Shown piece by piece: positions 1 to 11,792 of a stretch of DNA of 54,260 bases. Within the stretch, counting starts at the first letter, position 1. The number at the start of each line of letters is the position of its first letter. This DNA comes from Acinetobacter baumannii (lineage in GTDB: Bacteria; Pseudomonadota; Gammaproteobacteria; Pseudomonadales; Moraxellaceae), in contig NZ_JADVOP010000029.1 of the NCBI RefSeq assembly GCF_016508585.1, positions 1-54,260 on the forward strand. The letters run 5' to 3'. The notes below the pieces were generated by a model, which worked only from the letters and a program-made list of their open reading frames with translations, was not told the origin of the DNA and searched no databases. The translations under genes were made by a program, and so were the position numbers.

Positions 1-168
1 GGTGTTGATAAAGCATCGCAAAAAAATTTATGGATCAGATTCACTCCACTTTTTTTTGTTATTTGTAACCATAAAACAAATTTGTTATCGGTTTTGTTCA
101 ATACAATTTTTGAACTCTGGGATTTATCCTTTAATATATCGCATCCAATATGCAACAGTCAGTTTCTT

Positions 169-2103
169 ATGATTCAGTTAGATCAACTTTCAATTCGTCG
201 CGGTGGACGCATTTTATTTCAAAAAGCGTCTATGCAACTCCACCCTGGTTGGAAAATTGGTTTAACAGGTGTCAATGGCGCAGGTAAATCCACCCTATTC
301 TCTGCATTACTCGGTGGGATTGAATCCGACAGTGGCAGTTTGACTCGACCAAATATTTGGACTGTTGCTCATATGGCACAAGAAATCAAAGCCTTAGATA
401 TGAAAGCGATTGATTTTGTGTTGTCTGGCGATGAAGAATATTGGCAAATTCAAGATCAATTAAATCATCCAGAAAATTTAAGCAATGATGAGCTGGCACA
501 TCTATACAGCCGATTCGACGAAATTCATGGCTATACGGCTCCCTCCAAAGCATCCCAACTCATGGCTGGATTAGGATTTTTTGAACATCAATCCGAACTT
601 TTAGTGTCTAGCTTTTCAGGTGGGTGGCGTATGCGCTTAAATCTGGCGCGTACATTGATGAGTCGTTCAGATTTACTGTTACTCGATGAACCGACCAACC
701 ATCTAGATTTGGATGCAATTCTTTGGTTGGAAGATTGGTTAAAAGCATATGAAGGTACACTGGTTTTAATTTCGCATGACCGAGACTTCTTAGATGCCAT
801 TACGGATCATATTCTACATATTGAAAATCAGATCCTGACTTTATATACAGGTAATTATTCTACCTTTGAAACCACACGTGCTGAACGATTAGCACAGCAG
901 CAACAGGCTTTTGAAAAACAACAAGAAGCCAAAGCACATCTGCAAAAATTTATTGACCGCTTTAAAGCCAAAGCGACCAAAGCACGACAAGCACAAAGTC
1001 GTATCAAACAATTGGAACGAATGCAGGAACTTGCCCCTGCCCATGTCGACAATCCATTTACGTTTAGTTTCCGTGAACCAAGCAAAATGAGTTCACCTTT
1101 ACTTACATTGGAACATGCAGATATTGGTTATGGCGATAAATTGATTGTGACCAATGTAAATTTACAGATCACGCCAACCAGCCGTATCGGTTTATTGGGT
1201 ATGAATGGTGCGGGTAAATCGACGCTGATTAAATCACTAGTCGGAGATTTAGCGCTCCTTCAAGGTGTTCGTAAAGATTCTGAATTATTGAATATTGGAT
1301 ATTTTGCACAGCATCAAATGGATGCTTTAGACGGTAACGCAAGTCCAATGTTACAACTTGCACGAATCGCAGACCCAAAAATAAGCGAAGCGACGCTACG
1401 TTCATTTTTAGGTAGCTTTGGATTCAGCGGGGAACGCATGGACACCCCAAGTGAAAGTTTTTCAGGAGGTGAACGTGCCCGTCTGGCTTTAGCACTTATT
1501 GTTTGGTTACGTCCCAATGTGCTTATCCTTGATGAACCAACCAACCATTTAGATTTAGATATGCGTCATGCTTTAACTATGGCGCTACAAGATTTTGAAG
1601 GTGCTGTGGTACTGGTTTCACATGAACGTCAATTGATCGCTTCCGTATGTGATGAACTGATTTTAGTTCATGCAGGTCAAAGTAAAGAATTTGATGGTGA
1701 TTTACAAGATTATGCAGCATGGTTACGTCAAGCACGTATCGACATGATGAAAAATGGGCAAAAACCAAGTGCGCCTATTCAATCTCAAGTTGTTGTCAAA
1801 ACCAGCATCTCCAAACTTGATAAGGAAGCTCAGCGTAAAGAAGCGGCACGCCAACGTGAACTAAGTCGCCCGATTCGTAAAAATATAGAGAAAATTGAAA
1901 GCCAAATCGGAAAAATTCAGCCTAGACTTGTTGAAATTGAGGAAGCTTTGGCAGATTCAGCACTTTATGAAGCAAATCGTAAGGATGATTTGCTCAAGTT
2001 AATGAATGAACAAACAGAACTCAAAACAAAGCTAGAACAAGCTGAAGAGCAAATGTTAGAGCTCATGATGGAGCTTGAAACATTGGAAAGCTCTTTCGAA
2101 TAG
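169..2103 (+). CDS. yheS: ABC-F family ATPase YheS
   Basis: Soluble ABC-F protein with two ATP-binding cassettes and no membrane domain; the family acts on ribosomes as translation factors, and YheS's exact role is not settled. Cassette 1 has Walker A GVNGAGKS, signature FSGGWRMR and Walker B LLLLDEPTNHLD. Cassette 2 has GMNGAGKST, FSGGERARL and LILDEPTNHLD. Between them is the charged linker with FKAKATKARQAQSR that is typical of YheS, and a charged coiled-coil tail follows residue ~540. The frame is open back to the window edge, but the family begins MIQLDQLSIRRG, so I place the start at 169 (644 aa, close to the 637 aa I recall for E. coli YheS). No clear Shine-Dalgarno precedes it. A strong terminator follows. 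Confidence 0.93.
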   Translation: MIQLDQLSIRRGGRILFQKASMQLHPGWKIGLTGVNGAGKSTLFSALLGGIESDSGSLTRPNIWTVAHMAQEIKALDMKAIDFVLSGDEEYWQIQDQLNHPENLSNDELAHLYSRFDEIHGYTAPSKASQLMAGLGFFEHQSELLVSSFSGGWRMRLNLARTLMSRSDLLLLDEPTNHLDLDAILWLEDWLKAYEGTLVLISHDRDFLDAITDHILHIENQILTLYTGNYSTFETTRAERLAQQQQAFEKQQEAKAHLQKFIDRFKAKATKARQAQSRIKQLERMQELAPAHVDNPFTFSFREPSKMSSPLLTLEHADIGYGDKLIVTNVNLQITPTSRIGLLGMNGAGKSTLIKSLVGDLALLQGVRKDSELLNIGYFAQHQMDALDGNASPMLQLARIADPKISEATLRSFLGSFGFSGERMDTPSESFSGGERARLALALIVWLRPNVLILDEPTNHLDLDMRHALTMALQDFEGAVVLVSHERQLIASVCDELILVHAGQSKEFDGDLQDYAAWLRQARIDMMKNGQKPSAPIQSQVVVKTSISKLDKEAQRKEAARQRELSRPIRKNIEKIESQIGKIQPRLVEIEEALADSALYEANRKDDLLKLMNEQTELKTKLEQAEEQMLELMMELETLESSFE

Positions 2104-2116
2104 TCTTTTTTGAATT

Positions 2117-2150
2117 AGCTAGAGATGCGATTACCCATCTCTAGCTTTAT
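2117..2150 (+). terminator. Intrinsic terminator after yheS
   Basis: Perfect 11-bp stem (arms 2117-2127 and 2136-2146, AGCTAGAGATG / CATCTCTAGCT) with an 8-nt loop, followed by a T-rich stretch. It begins 13 bases after the stop codon. Confidence 0.8.
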
Positions 2151-2966
2151 TTATAAAAAACAAATAAATCAAAAACTTATAATTAAAAAAATTTTAATAG
2201 TGTGATAAGCATTTGACAAAATCTCTCATGATTTACTCAACCGACACCAACAGTCACCAATTTTTTATTTCTCCTCACTATTCTATTCTGATTTTCAACG
2301 TACAAGACCATTTTTAATGCGTTCTTGATGCAGATTCAACCTCAGTAAAGCATTTCTCCCTAGCTGATCCTTTTTTGATACGGAAAATATCCAGTCTGTT
2401 TTATTGAATAATTTTTGATTCAAACTTTCTAAAATCTCTAAAAAAAATACATAACTTTTATTTATAATTAAAAAATCAATCGTGGAACATATTAAAATAA
2501 CTAAATAATCATTCAGCATAGTATTTTCTACTAAATTTTGTTCAAATTTAAACTCTTCCGATCAGATAATTGTGGATAACTCAGATTGAATCCCTGTTTT
2601 TTTATGCTCATCCTGCATTTTTTAAGATTTTTTATCGTATTTAAAAATTAAAAATTGTACATTCTGCAGTCAAAATTCGTTTTAAACCCAGAATTACCCA
2701 CAGGCTTATCAACAACATTTTGATCAAGAATAAAGCACAATTCAAGTATAAAATTTATCCATTCGTCGCCTTTTTTAATGTCCCTCTAATTTAAAAAACA
2801 AATTAAGTTGAGCAAAAATAGTGAAAATTACACAATTTTGTTACATACAAACAATTTGTAATAAAACTACTATCGCTTGCTTAAAAAATTGATTTAGTTA
2901 TGAAAATGAATGATATGTAATAAAATGAACCAACTAGTTCACAATAATTATCAAAAAAATAAAAAT
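2151..2966. other. Long AT-rich intergenic region with DnaA boxes
   Basis: No convincing gene. It holds one perfect DnaA box (TGTGGATAA, 2571-2579) and two one-mismatch boxes in the same orientation 12 bp apart (TTACCCACA 2694-2702, TTATCAACA 2706-2714), plus a weaker TTATCCATT at 2755-2763. A 74-codon minus-strand reading frame at 2295-2519 has no recognisable domain and no good ribosome binding site, so I do not call it. Confidence 0.6.
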
Positions 2967-2992
2967 AAATGGAGTAAATACTCTATTTTTTT
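2967..2992 (+). promoter_or_regulatory. Leader hairpin with T-run (attenuator-like) of DUF6091 gene 1
   Basis: Nine-bp stem AAATGGAGT / ACTCTATTT (one G-T pair) around the tetraloop AAAT, followed by seven Ts. It lies about 75 bases before the ATG at 3063. A near-identical hairpin sits about 63 bases before the paralogue on the other strand (45061-45082). The T-run suggests a leader terminator or attenuator; an operator palindrome is the alternative. Confidence 0.55.
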
Positions 2993-3062
2993 CAAACAAA
3001 GCTGATTAATATTGCGCTTAAGGAAAGTTCCTCAAGATGAACAAATAGATCAGGACGAAAAT

Positions 3063-4070
3063 ATGAAAAAAATTGCATACGCTATTGCCGCTACTTCTTT
3101 GCTTGGAGTGAGCTCAGCATCTCAAGCTGCTATTGATGTTTGTGTATTCGACTTATTGGGTAAATCTGGTGAATCATTTCAGATGGCTCAAGAATGGGCA
3201 CTGACAGCAAAAAGTTGGGGTGCAGATATTAATCTTATCCCTAAACAAGACGAAGCTGTTGCTGATAATGATTTTAAAGCAGGTAAATGTGATGGCGTGT
3301 TCATGACCGCAATGCGAGCACGTCAGTATAATAAATTTGTAGGTTCAATCGATTCAATTGGTGGTGTACCAAGTAATGCGATTGCACAAAAAGCCATTAC
3401 TTTTGCTTTAGATGCACGTAATGCAGCAAAAATGACCACAACCTTAGGTGGTAAAAAATACGAAGTTGCAGGGATTGCCCCATTAGGTTCAGCATTTATT
3501 TTCGTACGTGATAAAAACATCAACTCAATTGAAAAAGCGGCAGGTAAGAAATTTGCGGTGTTGAGTTATGATAATGCTCAAAAAATACTGGTACAGCGTG
3601 TAGGCGCACAAGCAGTACCATCAGATATCACCAACTTTGTTGCTAAATTCAACAATGGTCAGGTTGATATGGTTGGTGCGCCTGCATATGCTTATAAACC
3701 ACTTGAAATTCAAAAAGGTTTAGGTGCAAATGGGGCGATGTTTAACTTCCCGGTACTACAAGTAACCGCTGACTTTGTGATTCGCCCTGAGAAATTCCCA
3801 GCTGGCTTTGGTCAAAAATCTCGTGATTATTTTGTGAAAAACCTGCCAAAAAGTTTTGCAATGATCAACCGCTTGGAAGCAACCATTCCAGCAAAATACA
3901 AAATGAACTTAACTGCTGAAGATAAACTAAAATATCAAAAGTTAATGCGTGATGGTCGCTTAGAGCTAACCAAACAAGGTATTTATGATGCAGGTATGAT
4001 GTCTGTGTTGAAGAAAGCACGTTGTTCGGTAGATAAAGCAAACTTTGAATGTACACTTGGCGGTGAATAA
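3063..4070 (+). CDS. DUF6091 / AdeT-like putative periplasmic solute-binding protein (copy 1)
   Basis: Secreted 335-aa protein. The signal peptide is about residues 1-24, with cleavage likely after SQA. The mature part has the layout of a periplasmic binding protein (repeated phrases such as KCDGVFMTAMRARQYNKF and VDMVGAPAYAYKPLE). Cysteines near the start (VCVFD), in GKCDG and at the C-terminus (ARCSVD, FECTL) are all kept in the second copy at 43990-44997. I recognise the family as the Acinetobacter proteins named AdeT1/AdeT2; the 'RND efflux' label given to them does not fit a soluble secreted protein, and the ligand is unknown. An upstream TTG at 3012 is possible, but the ATG at 3063 has an AGGA motif and gives the same length as the paralogue. 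A terminator follows at once. Confidence 0.85.
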   Translation: MKKIAYAIAATSLLGVSSASQAAIDVCVFDLLGKSGESFQMAQEWALTAKSWGADINLIPKQDEAVADNDFKAGKCDGVFMTAMRARQYNKFVGSIDSIGGVPSNAIAQKAITFALDARNAAKMTTTLGGKKYEVAGIAPLGSAFIFVRDKNINSIEKAAGKKFAVLSYDNAQKILVQRVGAQAVPSDITNFVAKFNNGQVDMVGAPAYAYKPLEIQKGLGANGAMFNFPVLQVTADFVIRPEKFPAGFGQKSRDYFVKNLPKSFAMINRLEATIPAKYKMNLTAEDKLKYQKLMRDGRLELTKQGIYDAGMMSVLKKARCSVDKANFECTLGGE

Positions 4071-4098
4071 TACATTTAAGTAACGACTTGTTTGAACT

Positions 4099-4132
4099 AA
4101 AAAAACCAGTTTTTATGAACTGGTTTTTTTTC
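4099..4132 (+). terminator. Intrinsic terminator after DUF6091 gene 1
   Basis: Stem AAAAACCAGTT / AACTGGTTTTT with a short loop and an eight-T tail, starting about 30 bases after the stop codon. Confidence 0.85.
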
Positions 4133-4188
4133 GCCTATTTTTGATTTAAATTTTAAAAATCATTTATTTAAATAAATATCGGTACAAT

Positions 4189-4223
4189 AAAAAAGGGAAC
4201 AAACCAAAGTTTATTCCCTTTTT
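4189..4223 (-). terminator. Intrinsic terminator after gyrB
   Basis: Stem AAAAAGGGAA (4190-4199) / TTCCCTTTTT (4214-4223). Read on the minus strand it ends in a T-run 20-50 bases past the gyrB stop, so it closes the dnaA-dnaN-recF-gyrB direction. Confidence 0.75.
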
Positions 4224-4240
4224 ACAATGCATATCATCAA

Positions 4241-6718
<2,478 letters not shown>

Positions 6719-6761
6719 CTAGTGAAAAATAGGTCTTTCCAAAATTGGCTAAAATCTAAAA

Positions 6762-7844
6762 TCATATTGCAACAACACTTACCTGACCTTGATCCACCTT
6801 GAATAACTGGTAGGAAATAGACAAATCAAGCAAATGCTTTTTTACTGATTCATGGTCTAAAGTGGTAATGAAAACTTGACTACCAAGCTGGCTCAATCGC
6901 TCAATTAAACGTTGTTGTGCACTTAAATCTAATTCTGCTGTTACATCATCTAATAATACCACAGTTTCCTTATTACAGGCATGTAACATGGCAATTTGTG
7001 AGAGTTTTAACGCCATTATGAGTAACTTTTTTTGCCCTCTGGACAGTACCACATCAGCATCTCCCATTGGAGTTTTCAGTCGGATGTCGGCACGGTGCGG
7101 ACCATATTCAGTATAGCGGCGATCGACATCTTTTTGATGATATTGAATAAGGTCATTGGCTAAACCATGTTCCACATGGAACCCTGCACTATATTCCATT
7201 TCAATGCTTAAATCAGGGAGTAACTGTGCCAAATCTTCTTGTAAATATTGTTTCCACCGATCAACAATTTCAACACGTTGAGAATGCAACATTTCACCAT
7301 AATCGCCAAGCATTTTGTTCCACGGTTCCAAATCTTGCAAAGACAGATTGCGTTGTGATTTGAGCAATGTATTGCGTTGTTTTAAAGCACGCGAATAATA
7401 TTGCCATGCATGATAAAAATCCGGTTCCACGTGAAACATCAACCAATCGAGCAATTGACGCCGTGGCTTGGCTCCATGGTCAATAATATCGGTACTTAGT
7501 GGATCAATCAGTTGCAAAGGTAGAATTTTAGCAAGCTGCCCTTGGGTTGCCACAGTGTCGCCATTGACCTTAATCAGTTGCTCACCACTTTGCAGCTTCT
7601 GCATACCAATCTTTTCAGTCAGGGACTGAGCAAATACAATCGCGTCAGCTTGATTATTTTGAATATAATTTTTTGGAATATGGGTTCGAAAAGAACGTCC
7701 TGTTGCCAACAAATGAATCGCCTCTAAAATTGAGGTTTTACCGGATCCATTTTGTCCATAAAAAACATTAAACGGTTGCAACTCAAGGAGGGCAACCGTT
7801 TTTAGATTACGAACACGCTGTATATTTAAACGCGTAATATGCAT
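6762..7844 (-). CDS. recF: DNA replication and repair protein RecF
   Basis: SMC-like ATPase that with RecO and RecR loads RecA at single-strand gaps. Its 360 aa are normal for the family. Walker [10 protein letters not shown] is at residues ~30-38, the signature motif LSRGQKK at ~273 and Walker [13 protein letters not shown] at ~302, all as in true RecF. It sits in its conserved place between dnaN (25 bases upstream) and gyrB, so it is probably expressed from the dnaA/dnaN transcripts. Confidence 0.97.
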   Translation of the reverse strand: MHITRLNIQRVRNLKTVALLELQPFNVFYGQNGSGKTSILEAIHLLATGRSFRTHIPKNYIQNNQADAIVFAQSLTEKIGMQKLQSGEQLIKVNGDTVATQGQLAKILPLQLIDPLSTDIIDHGAKPRRQLLDWLMFHVEPDFYHAWQYYSRALKQRNTLLKSQRNLSLQDLEPWNKMLGDYGEMLHSQRVEIVDRWKQYLQEDLAQLLPDLSIEMEYSAGFHVEHGLANDLIQYHQKDVDRRYTEYGPHRADIRLKTPMGDADVVLSRGQKKLLIMALKLSQIAMLHACNKETVVLLDDVTAELDLSAQQRLIERLSQLGSQVFITTLDHESVKKHLLDLSISYQLFKVDQGQVSVVAI

Positions 7845-7869
7845 AACAAATGATTTAAAATTAAATCAA

Positions 7870-9018
7870 TTAAACACGCATTGGCATGACAACATAGGTC
7901 TGATTGGATTGTGTTGGGTCTTGAACCAATACAGACTGATTTGCTTCAGACATTGTCATTGCAACATCTTCACCATCTAACACACTCAATACGTCTAAAA
8001 TATATTGTGCATTGAAAGACATTTCCAAAGGTGCATTGGCATATTGAATCGCTAGATCTTCAATCGCCTCGTCTTGCTCAGGGTTGTTTGCACGCAATTG
8101 CAAAGAATCTGCATTAAAGTTCAAAAATACGCCACGTAATTTTTCATTACTTAAAATCGCAACCCGTTGTAATGATTGCTTAAACACATCATGCGGGATA
8201 TGAACCACTTTATCGCCACCACGTGGAATCACACGGCGGTAGTCTGGGAACTTGCCATCGATTAATTTTGTCGTGAAACGAACAGTAATATCACCTTGTT
8301 CTTTATCACGGCTTGGTGTTTGAATGGTTACATTCAGCAGCTCACGCCCGATCAATAAGGTCAATTGTTCATCTTCAATACTGAGAAGACGTTGTAATTC
8401 CCCTACAGCTTTACGTGGAACAATGGCTTGAACCAACTGCGTTGCAGTGGATGATGCCAAGGTTTCACACAGCGCTAAACGGTGACCATCGGTGGTCACG
8501 GCACGCAGTTGATTTTCATCAATTTCCAATAATGTTCCAGTCAGGTAAAAACGCACATCTTGCACGGCCATTGCAAAAGAGGTTTTTTCAAATAAACGCT
8601 TCAATTCACGTTCAGTCACTTGAACTTGTGTGCCTTGACTATGTTCATTGGTCAATAGTGGATAATCTTCAGCAGGCAAAGTCCCCAAAACAAAGCGGCT
8701 ATTCCCTGATTTTAAAATACAACGCTGATCTTCAGTAATCTGTAAATCAATCAATGCTGCCGTGGGTAAAGACTTACAGATATCCACCAATTTACGCGCA
8801 GGAACAGTGGTTACACCCGCTTGTAGACATGCGCCCTCTGCTAAAGTTGTGCTGGCAACCAGTTCCACTTCCAAATCTGAACCAGTAATGGTAAGTGCCT
8901 GATTTGTAGCTTGAATTTTCACGTTTGAAAGAATATTCAAAGTATGGCGACGTTCAACAGCTCCAACCACATGGGATAAAACATTGAGTAAGCTCTCTTT
9001 CGCGATTTTCAAACGCAC
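7870..9018 (-). CDS. dnaN: DNA polymerase III beta sliding clamp
   Basis: Ring-shaped processivity clamp for replicative and repair polymerases. The 382 aa are made of three similar clamp folds, opening MRLKIAKESLLNVL with the HTLNILSNV motif and ending in the canonical YVVMPMRV, where the C-terminal MPMR motif forms the clamp-binding pocket. It follows dnaA after 110 bases that contain an 8-bp hairpin. No feature is out of line with the family. Confidence 0.98.
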   Translation of the reverse strand: MRLKIAKESLLNVLSHVVGAVERRHTLNILSNVKIQATNQALTITGSDLEVELVASTTLAEGACLQAGVTTVPARKLVDICKSLPTAALIDLQITEDQRCILKSGNSRFVLGTLPAEDYPLLTNEHSQGTQVQVTERELKRLFEKTSFAMAVQDVRFYLTGTLLEIDENQLRAVTTDGHRLALCETLASSTATQLVQAIVPRKAVGELQRLLSIEDEQLTLLIGRELLNVTIQTPSRDKEQGDITVRFTTKLIDGKFPDYRRVIPRGGDKVVHIPHDVFKQSLQRVAILSNEKLRGVFLNFNADSLQLRANNPEQDEAIEDLAIQYANAPLEMSFNAQYILDVLSVLDGEDVAMTMSEANQSVLVQDPTQSNQTYVVMPMRV

Positions 9019-9082
9019 GGTGGAAATCCTCTAACTAAATTTGACAGAAAAGACAGATAATAAATTTTTTTAATGACGTACT

Positions 9083-9103
9083 ATGCGGCAGTTTATGCCG
9101 CAT
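9083..9103 (-). other. Intercistronic hairpin between dnaA and dnaN
   Basis: Perfect 8-bp stem ATGCGGCA / TGCCGCAT with a 5-nt loop. On the minus strand no T-run follows, so it does not look like a terminator. It could be an RNA processing or stability element that separates dnaA from dnaN expression. The role is inferred only from position. Confidence 0.5.
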
Positions 9104-9128
9104 TGCAAGCGTAAAATTTGTACAAATT

Positions 9129-10523
9129 TTAGCTTTGTAACAGGCGCATGAGGTTTTTATAATCCTCATTAAAAATTGGATCTTCATCACGCAAGCTCTG
9201 CACTTTTTCACAAGCATGCATGACTGTACTGTGATCACGACCACCAAATGCCATACCGATTTCCGGGAAGCTATCCCCCGTTAATTCACGAGCCAAGCCC
9301 ATAGCCAATTGGCGCGGTCGAGCGTATATGCGTGTTCTTTTGGGACCCACCAGCTCTTTCAGGGGAATACGGAAATACTCACTCACTACACGTTGAATGT
9401 TTTCCGTACTGATGGTCCGTGCACGAATGGCTAAAACGTCTTTCAGTGATTCACGAACCACTTCCAAATCAATCGCTGCACCTTTAAATCGGGATATTGC
9501 TACAACTTTATTCAAGGCACCTTCAAGCTCACGAACGTTGGCAACCACTTGTTGGGCAATAAATAATGCACAATTTCGGGGTAGATCAATACCGCTACTT
9601 TCAGCTTTTTTCAGCAAAATTTCGATGCGAGTTTCGATATCAGGAGGTTCTACACCAACAGACAATCCCCAAGAAAAACGTGAGACTAAACGAGGATCAA
9701 GTTCGGTCAACTCTTTTGGATAACGGTCCGAAGTTAAAATAATCTGTTTAGACTCATCTAATAAGGCATTGAATGTATAGAAAAATTCAACCAGACTGGC
9801 TTCTTTACCCGCCAATAGGTGAATATCATCCACCAACAATAAGTCCAAAGAACGACAATTCTTTTTAAATTCCTCAACCTTACCTTTCTGCAAAGAACTG
9901 ACAAAGTCTTGAACAAAACTTTCGGCAGTCATATACATCACGCGCGCATTGGGTTTCGCCTGTAATAAAGCATTTCCAACCGCTTGCATCAAATGTGTTT
10001 TACCCAGACCTGTTGGACCATACAGAAATAGCGGATTATGCTGAGATTCGCCCAACTGAGTCAAAACTTTACGACATGTTTCAGCCGCCATTTGGTTGGA
10101 GCGACCTTCTACAAATAAAGCGAAATTAAATAATGGGTTAAGCTGTCTCTTTTTGACATTTTTTGCAGAAACAACATCTTGCTCTTTGTCTTTTTTTAGT
10201 TTTGGCGATGCAACAGTCGGGCTTGTATGTTGTTCTAAAGCAGCAGTGGTTGTTGCAGGTTGTTCAGCAGCAGAGAGTATTGCACCCGGACGTGAATCAA
10301 CCAAAATTTCAACTTTACGTACACGACCTTCAGATAATTGCTCCGCCAAGATTGAAATCAGTTCTAGATGATGTTCTTGAATGTAGCGTGTCCAGTATGG
10401 ATTAGGTGCATACAGTTTTAAAGTATCTTCAACTTCTTCTGCAACCAACGGACGAATCCACATGGCAAAGACATTATCAGAGAGCTCTTGTCGCAAGCGA
10501 GTTAAGCAGTCCGTCCAAAGCAT
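9129..10523 (-). CDS. dnaA: Chromosomal replication initiator DnaA
   Basis: AAA+ initiator that binds DnaA boxes at oriC and opens the duplex. Of its 464 aa, domain I runs from residue 1 to ~85 (WTDCLTRLRQEL start) and is followed by a variable linker. The AAA+ domain has Walker A GPTGLGKT (~169) and Walker B LLLVDDIH (~230), with the sensor stretch ILTSDRYPKEL. The C-terminal DNA-binding domain includes the box-recognition loop GGRDHSTVMHACEK. A GAGGAG ribosome binding site lies 6 bases before the ATG. A perfect DnaA box about 85 bases upstream (10608-10616) suggests autoregulation, and the leader can form a CGAC/CCCC hairpin at 10561-10593. Confidence 0.98.
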   Translation of the reverse strand: MLWTDCLTRLRQELSDNVFAMWIRPLVAEEVEDTLKLYAPNPYWTRYIQEHHLELISILAEQLSEGRVRKVEILVDSRPGAILSAAEQPATTTAALEQHTSPTVASPKLKKDKEQDVVSAKNVKKRQLNPLFNFALFVEGRSNQMAAETCRKVLTQLGESQHNPLFLYGPTGLGKTHLMQAVGNALLQAKPNARVMYMTAESFVQDFVSSLQKGKVEEFKKNCRSLDLLLVDDIHLLAGKEASLVEFFYTFNALLDESKQIILTSDRYPKELTELDPRLVSRFSWGLSVGVEPPDIETRIEILLKKAESSGIDLPRNCALFIAQQVVANVRELEGALNKVVAISRFKGAAIDLEVVRESLKDVLAIRARTISTENIQRVVSEYFRIPLKELVGPKRTRIYARPRQLAMGLARELTGDSFPEIGMAFGGRDHSTVMHACEKVQSLRDEDPIFNEDYKNLMRLLQS

Positions 10524-10599
10524 GTGAAACTCCTCTATTCCATTTTAAATTCAAAAAACACGACATCCCCCTACCCTCTAGATAAAGGGGTCGCCATTC

Positions 10600-11000
10600 T
10601 AACCAAGTTATCCACATCTGTCATGAACAATTCAAGCAAATTCGCTCAAAAAAGCAACCTTCTGTAAATAAATTTAAATTCAAAGCACTTGTGGATAAGG
10701 TTTTCCACATGCTGTGGATAAATTATCACATAAACTTATCCACAATCTATCAAATTAATAAAAACACAGATACCCACAACTTAAATATTGATTATTTATT
10801 GGGAAAAACCTGTTTTCCACAGAAATAATCAACACTAATAATAATAAATTTAAATTTTAAATTTGAATTTATTTATAAGAAGCCATGTTTTTGTGGATAA
10901 CCTTCAAGTTATGAATTTAAATTCAAAACTAGCAGGTTTTTAAATTTAAAAATATGGAAACAAATTTAAATCTGGATGGAGTTATGGATAACTTTGAGGA
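10600..11000. other. Chromosomal replication origin oriC
   Basis: Between dnaA and rpmH, the classical origin position. Perfect DnaA boxes (TTATCCACA or its complement) are at 10608-10616, 10690-10698, 10713-10721, 10736-10744 and 10892-10900. One-mismatch boxes are at 10701-10709, 10813-10821 and 10983-10991. An A/T-only stretch around 10838-10880 is a good candidate unwinding element, and TTTAAATTCAAA-type repeats flank it (10671-10684, 10914-10927). Exact limits cannot be set by eye. Confidence 0.92.
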
Positions 11001-11156
11001 TATATCTGTTGGTAACTCTTATTTATACTATAAAATAATGAGTTATGTTGTGAATACTTTTTTTGTTGTTTTTATGGCTTGAAAGACAGTTAAAATTTCA
11101 TGTGGGTAAAAATGCAACGAATATGAGCAAATATAGAAGAGATATGTGTATATTCA

Positions 11157-11185
11157 TTGACAGCATAAAGAATGCACAATACAAT
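11157..11185 (+). promoter_or_regulatory. rpmH operon promoter
   Basis: Perfect -35 TTGACA (11157-11162), a 17-bp spacer and -10 TACAAT (11180-11185). Transcription would start near 11192, about 30 bases before rpmH. A TGGAG ribosome binding site stands just before the ATG at 11223. Confidence 0.8.
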
Positions 11186-11222
11186 CGCGAACCTTTAGAA
11201 AGATCAATTTTGGAGTTTCGAT

Positions 11223-11357
11223 ATGAAACGTACATTCCAACCATCTGAATTAAAGCGTAAGCGCGTTCATGGTTTCCGTGCTCGTATGGCTACTAAGGCT
11301 GGTCGTCAAGTATTAGCTCGCCGTCGTGCAAAAGGTCGTCACAGCTTAACTGTTTAA
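11223..11357 (+). CDS. rpmH: 50S ribosomal protein L34
   Basis: Forty-four codons beginning [14 protein letters not shown] and ending KGRHSLTV, the canonical very basic L34, a component of the large ribosomal subunit. It is the first gene after oriC on the plus strand and lies 33 bases upstream of rnpA, the standard bacterial pairing. A longer frame starting at 11063 overlaps it in another phase and is not real. Confidence 0.98.
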
Positions 11358-11390
11358 TTCGTTAAACAGTTAATACACGACTTGGGTGTT

Positions 11391-11783
11391 ATGTCTCTTT
11401 ATAGTTTCAGTCCAGCGGTGAGAATCCACTGCGCTGCAGATTACAAAGGTGTATTTGATGGTGCGCTTTTTAAAGTGCATCAACCCCATTTTATATTCTT
11501 AGCAAAAGTGACCGAACAGCCTAAAAGCCGTTTGGGTATTGTTGTTGCTAAGAAAAAAGTGCGCCGTGCGCACGAAAGAAATCGAATAAAACGTTTAACG
11601 CGTGAAAGTTTTCGCTTAAATCAGCAAAATATTGATCTGTTGGATATTGTGGTCATGCCTAAAGTCGGTATAGAAGCAGTACCCAATGCTGAACTTTTTC
11701 AGCAGTTACAATTTGCTTGGCTAAAATTGCAACGCATCGTTAAAAAGCACCATAAAATAGCTCAATCTTCCCCTCAAAAATAG
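11391..11783 (+). CDS. rnpA: Ribonuclease P protein component
   Basis: Small basic protein (130 aa) that binds the RNase P RNA and helps it cut 5' leaders from tRNA precursors. The signature [19 protein letters not shown] at residues ~60-78 matches the conserved RNR helix. The start at ATG 11391 ([11 protein letters not shown]) is preferred over the upstream TTG at 11382. It is followed 9 bases later by yidD; the AGAGGAA before yidD overlaps the rnpA stop region, so the genes are translated as one operon. Confidence 0.95.
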   Translation: MSLYSFSPAVRIHCAADYKGVFDGALFKVHQPHFIFLAKVTEQPKSRLGIVVAKKKVRRAHERNRIKRLTRESFRLNQQNIDLLDIVVMPKVGIEAVPNAELFQQLQFAWLKLQRIVKKHHKIAQSSPQK

Positions 11784-11792
11784 AGGAAACCA

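Noticed and set aside
1..168. Frame open from the window start into yheS
   Set aside because: Residues before 169 do not fit the family start and are AT-driven; treated as upstream sequence.
2295..2519. 74-codon minus-strand frame in the gap after yheS
   Set aside because: No domain, no good ribosome binding site, AT-driven composition; the C-terminal part looks slightly protein-like, so a decayed gene cannot be excluded.
11063..11248. 61-codon frame between oriC and rpmH
   Set aside because: Overlaps the rpmH promoter and start in another frame; rpmH is certain.
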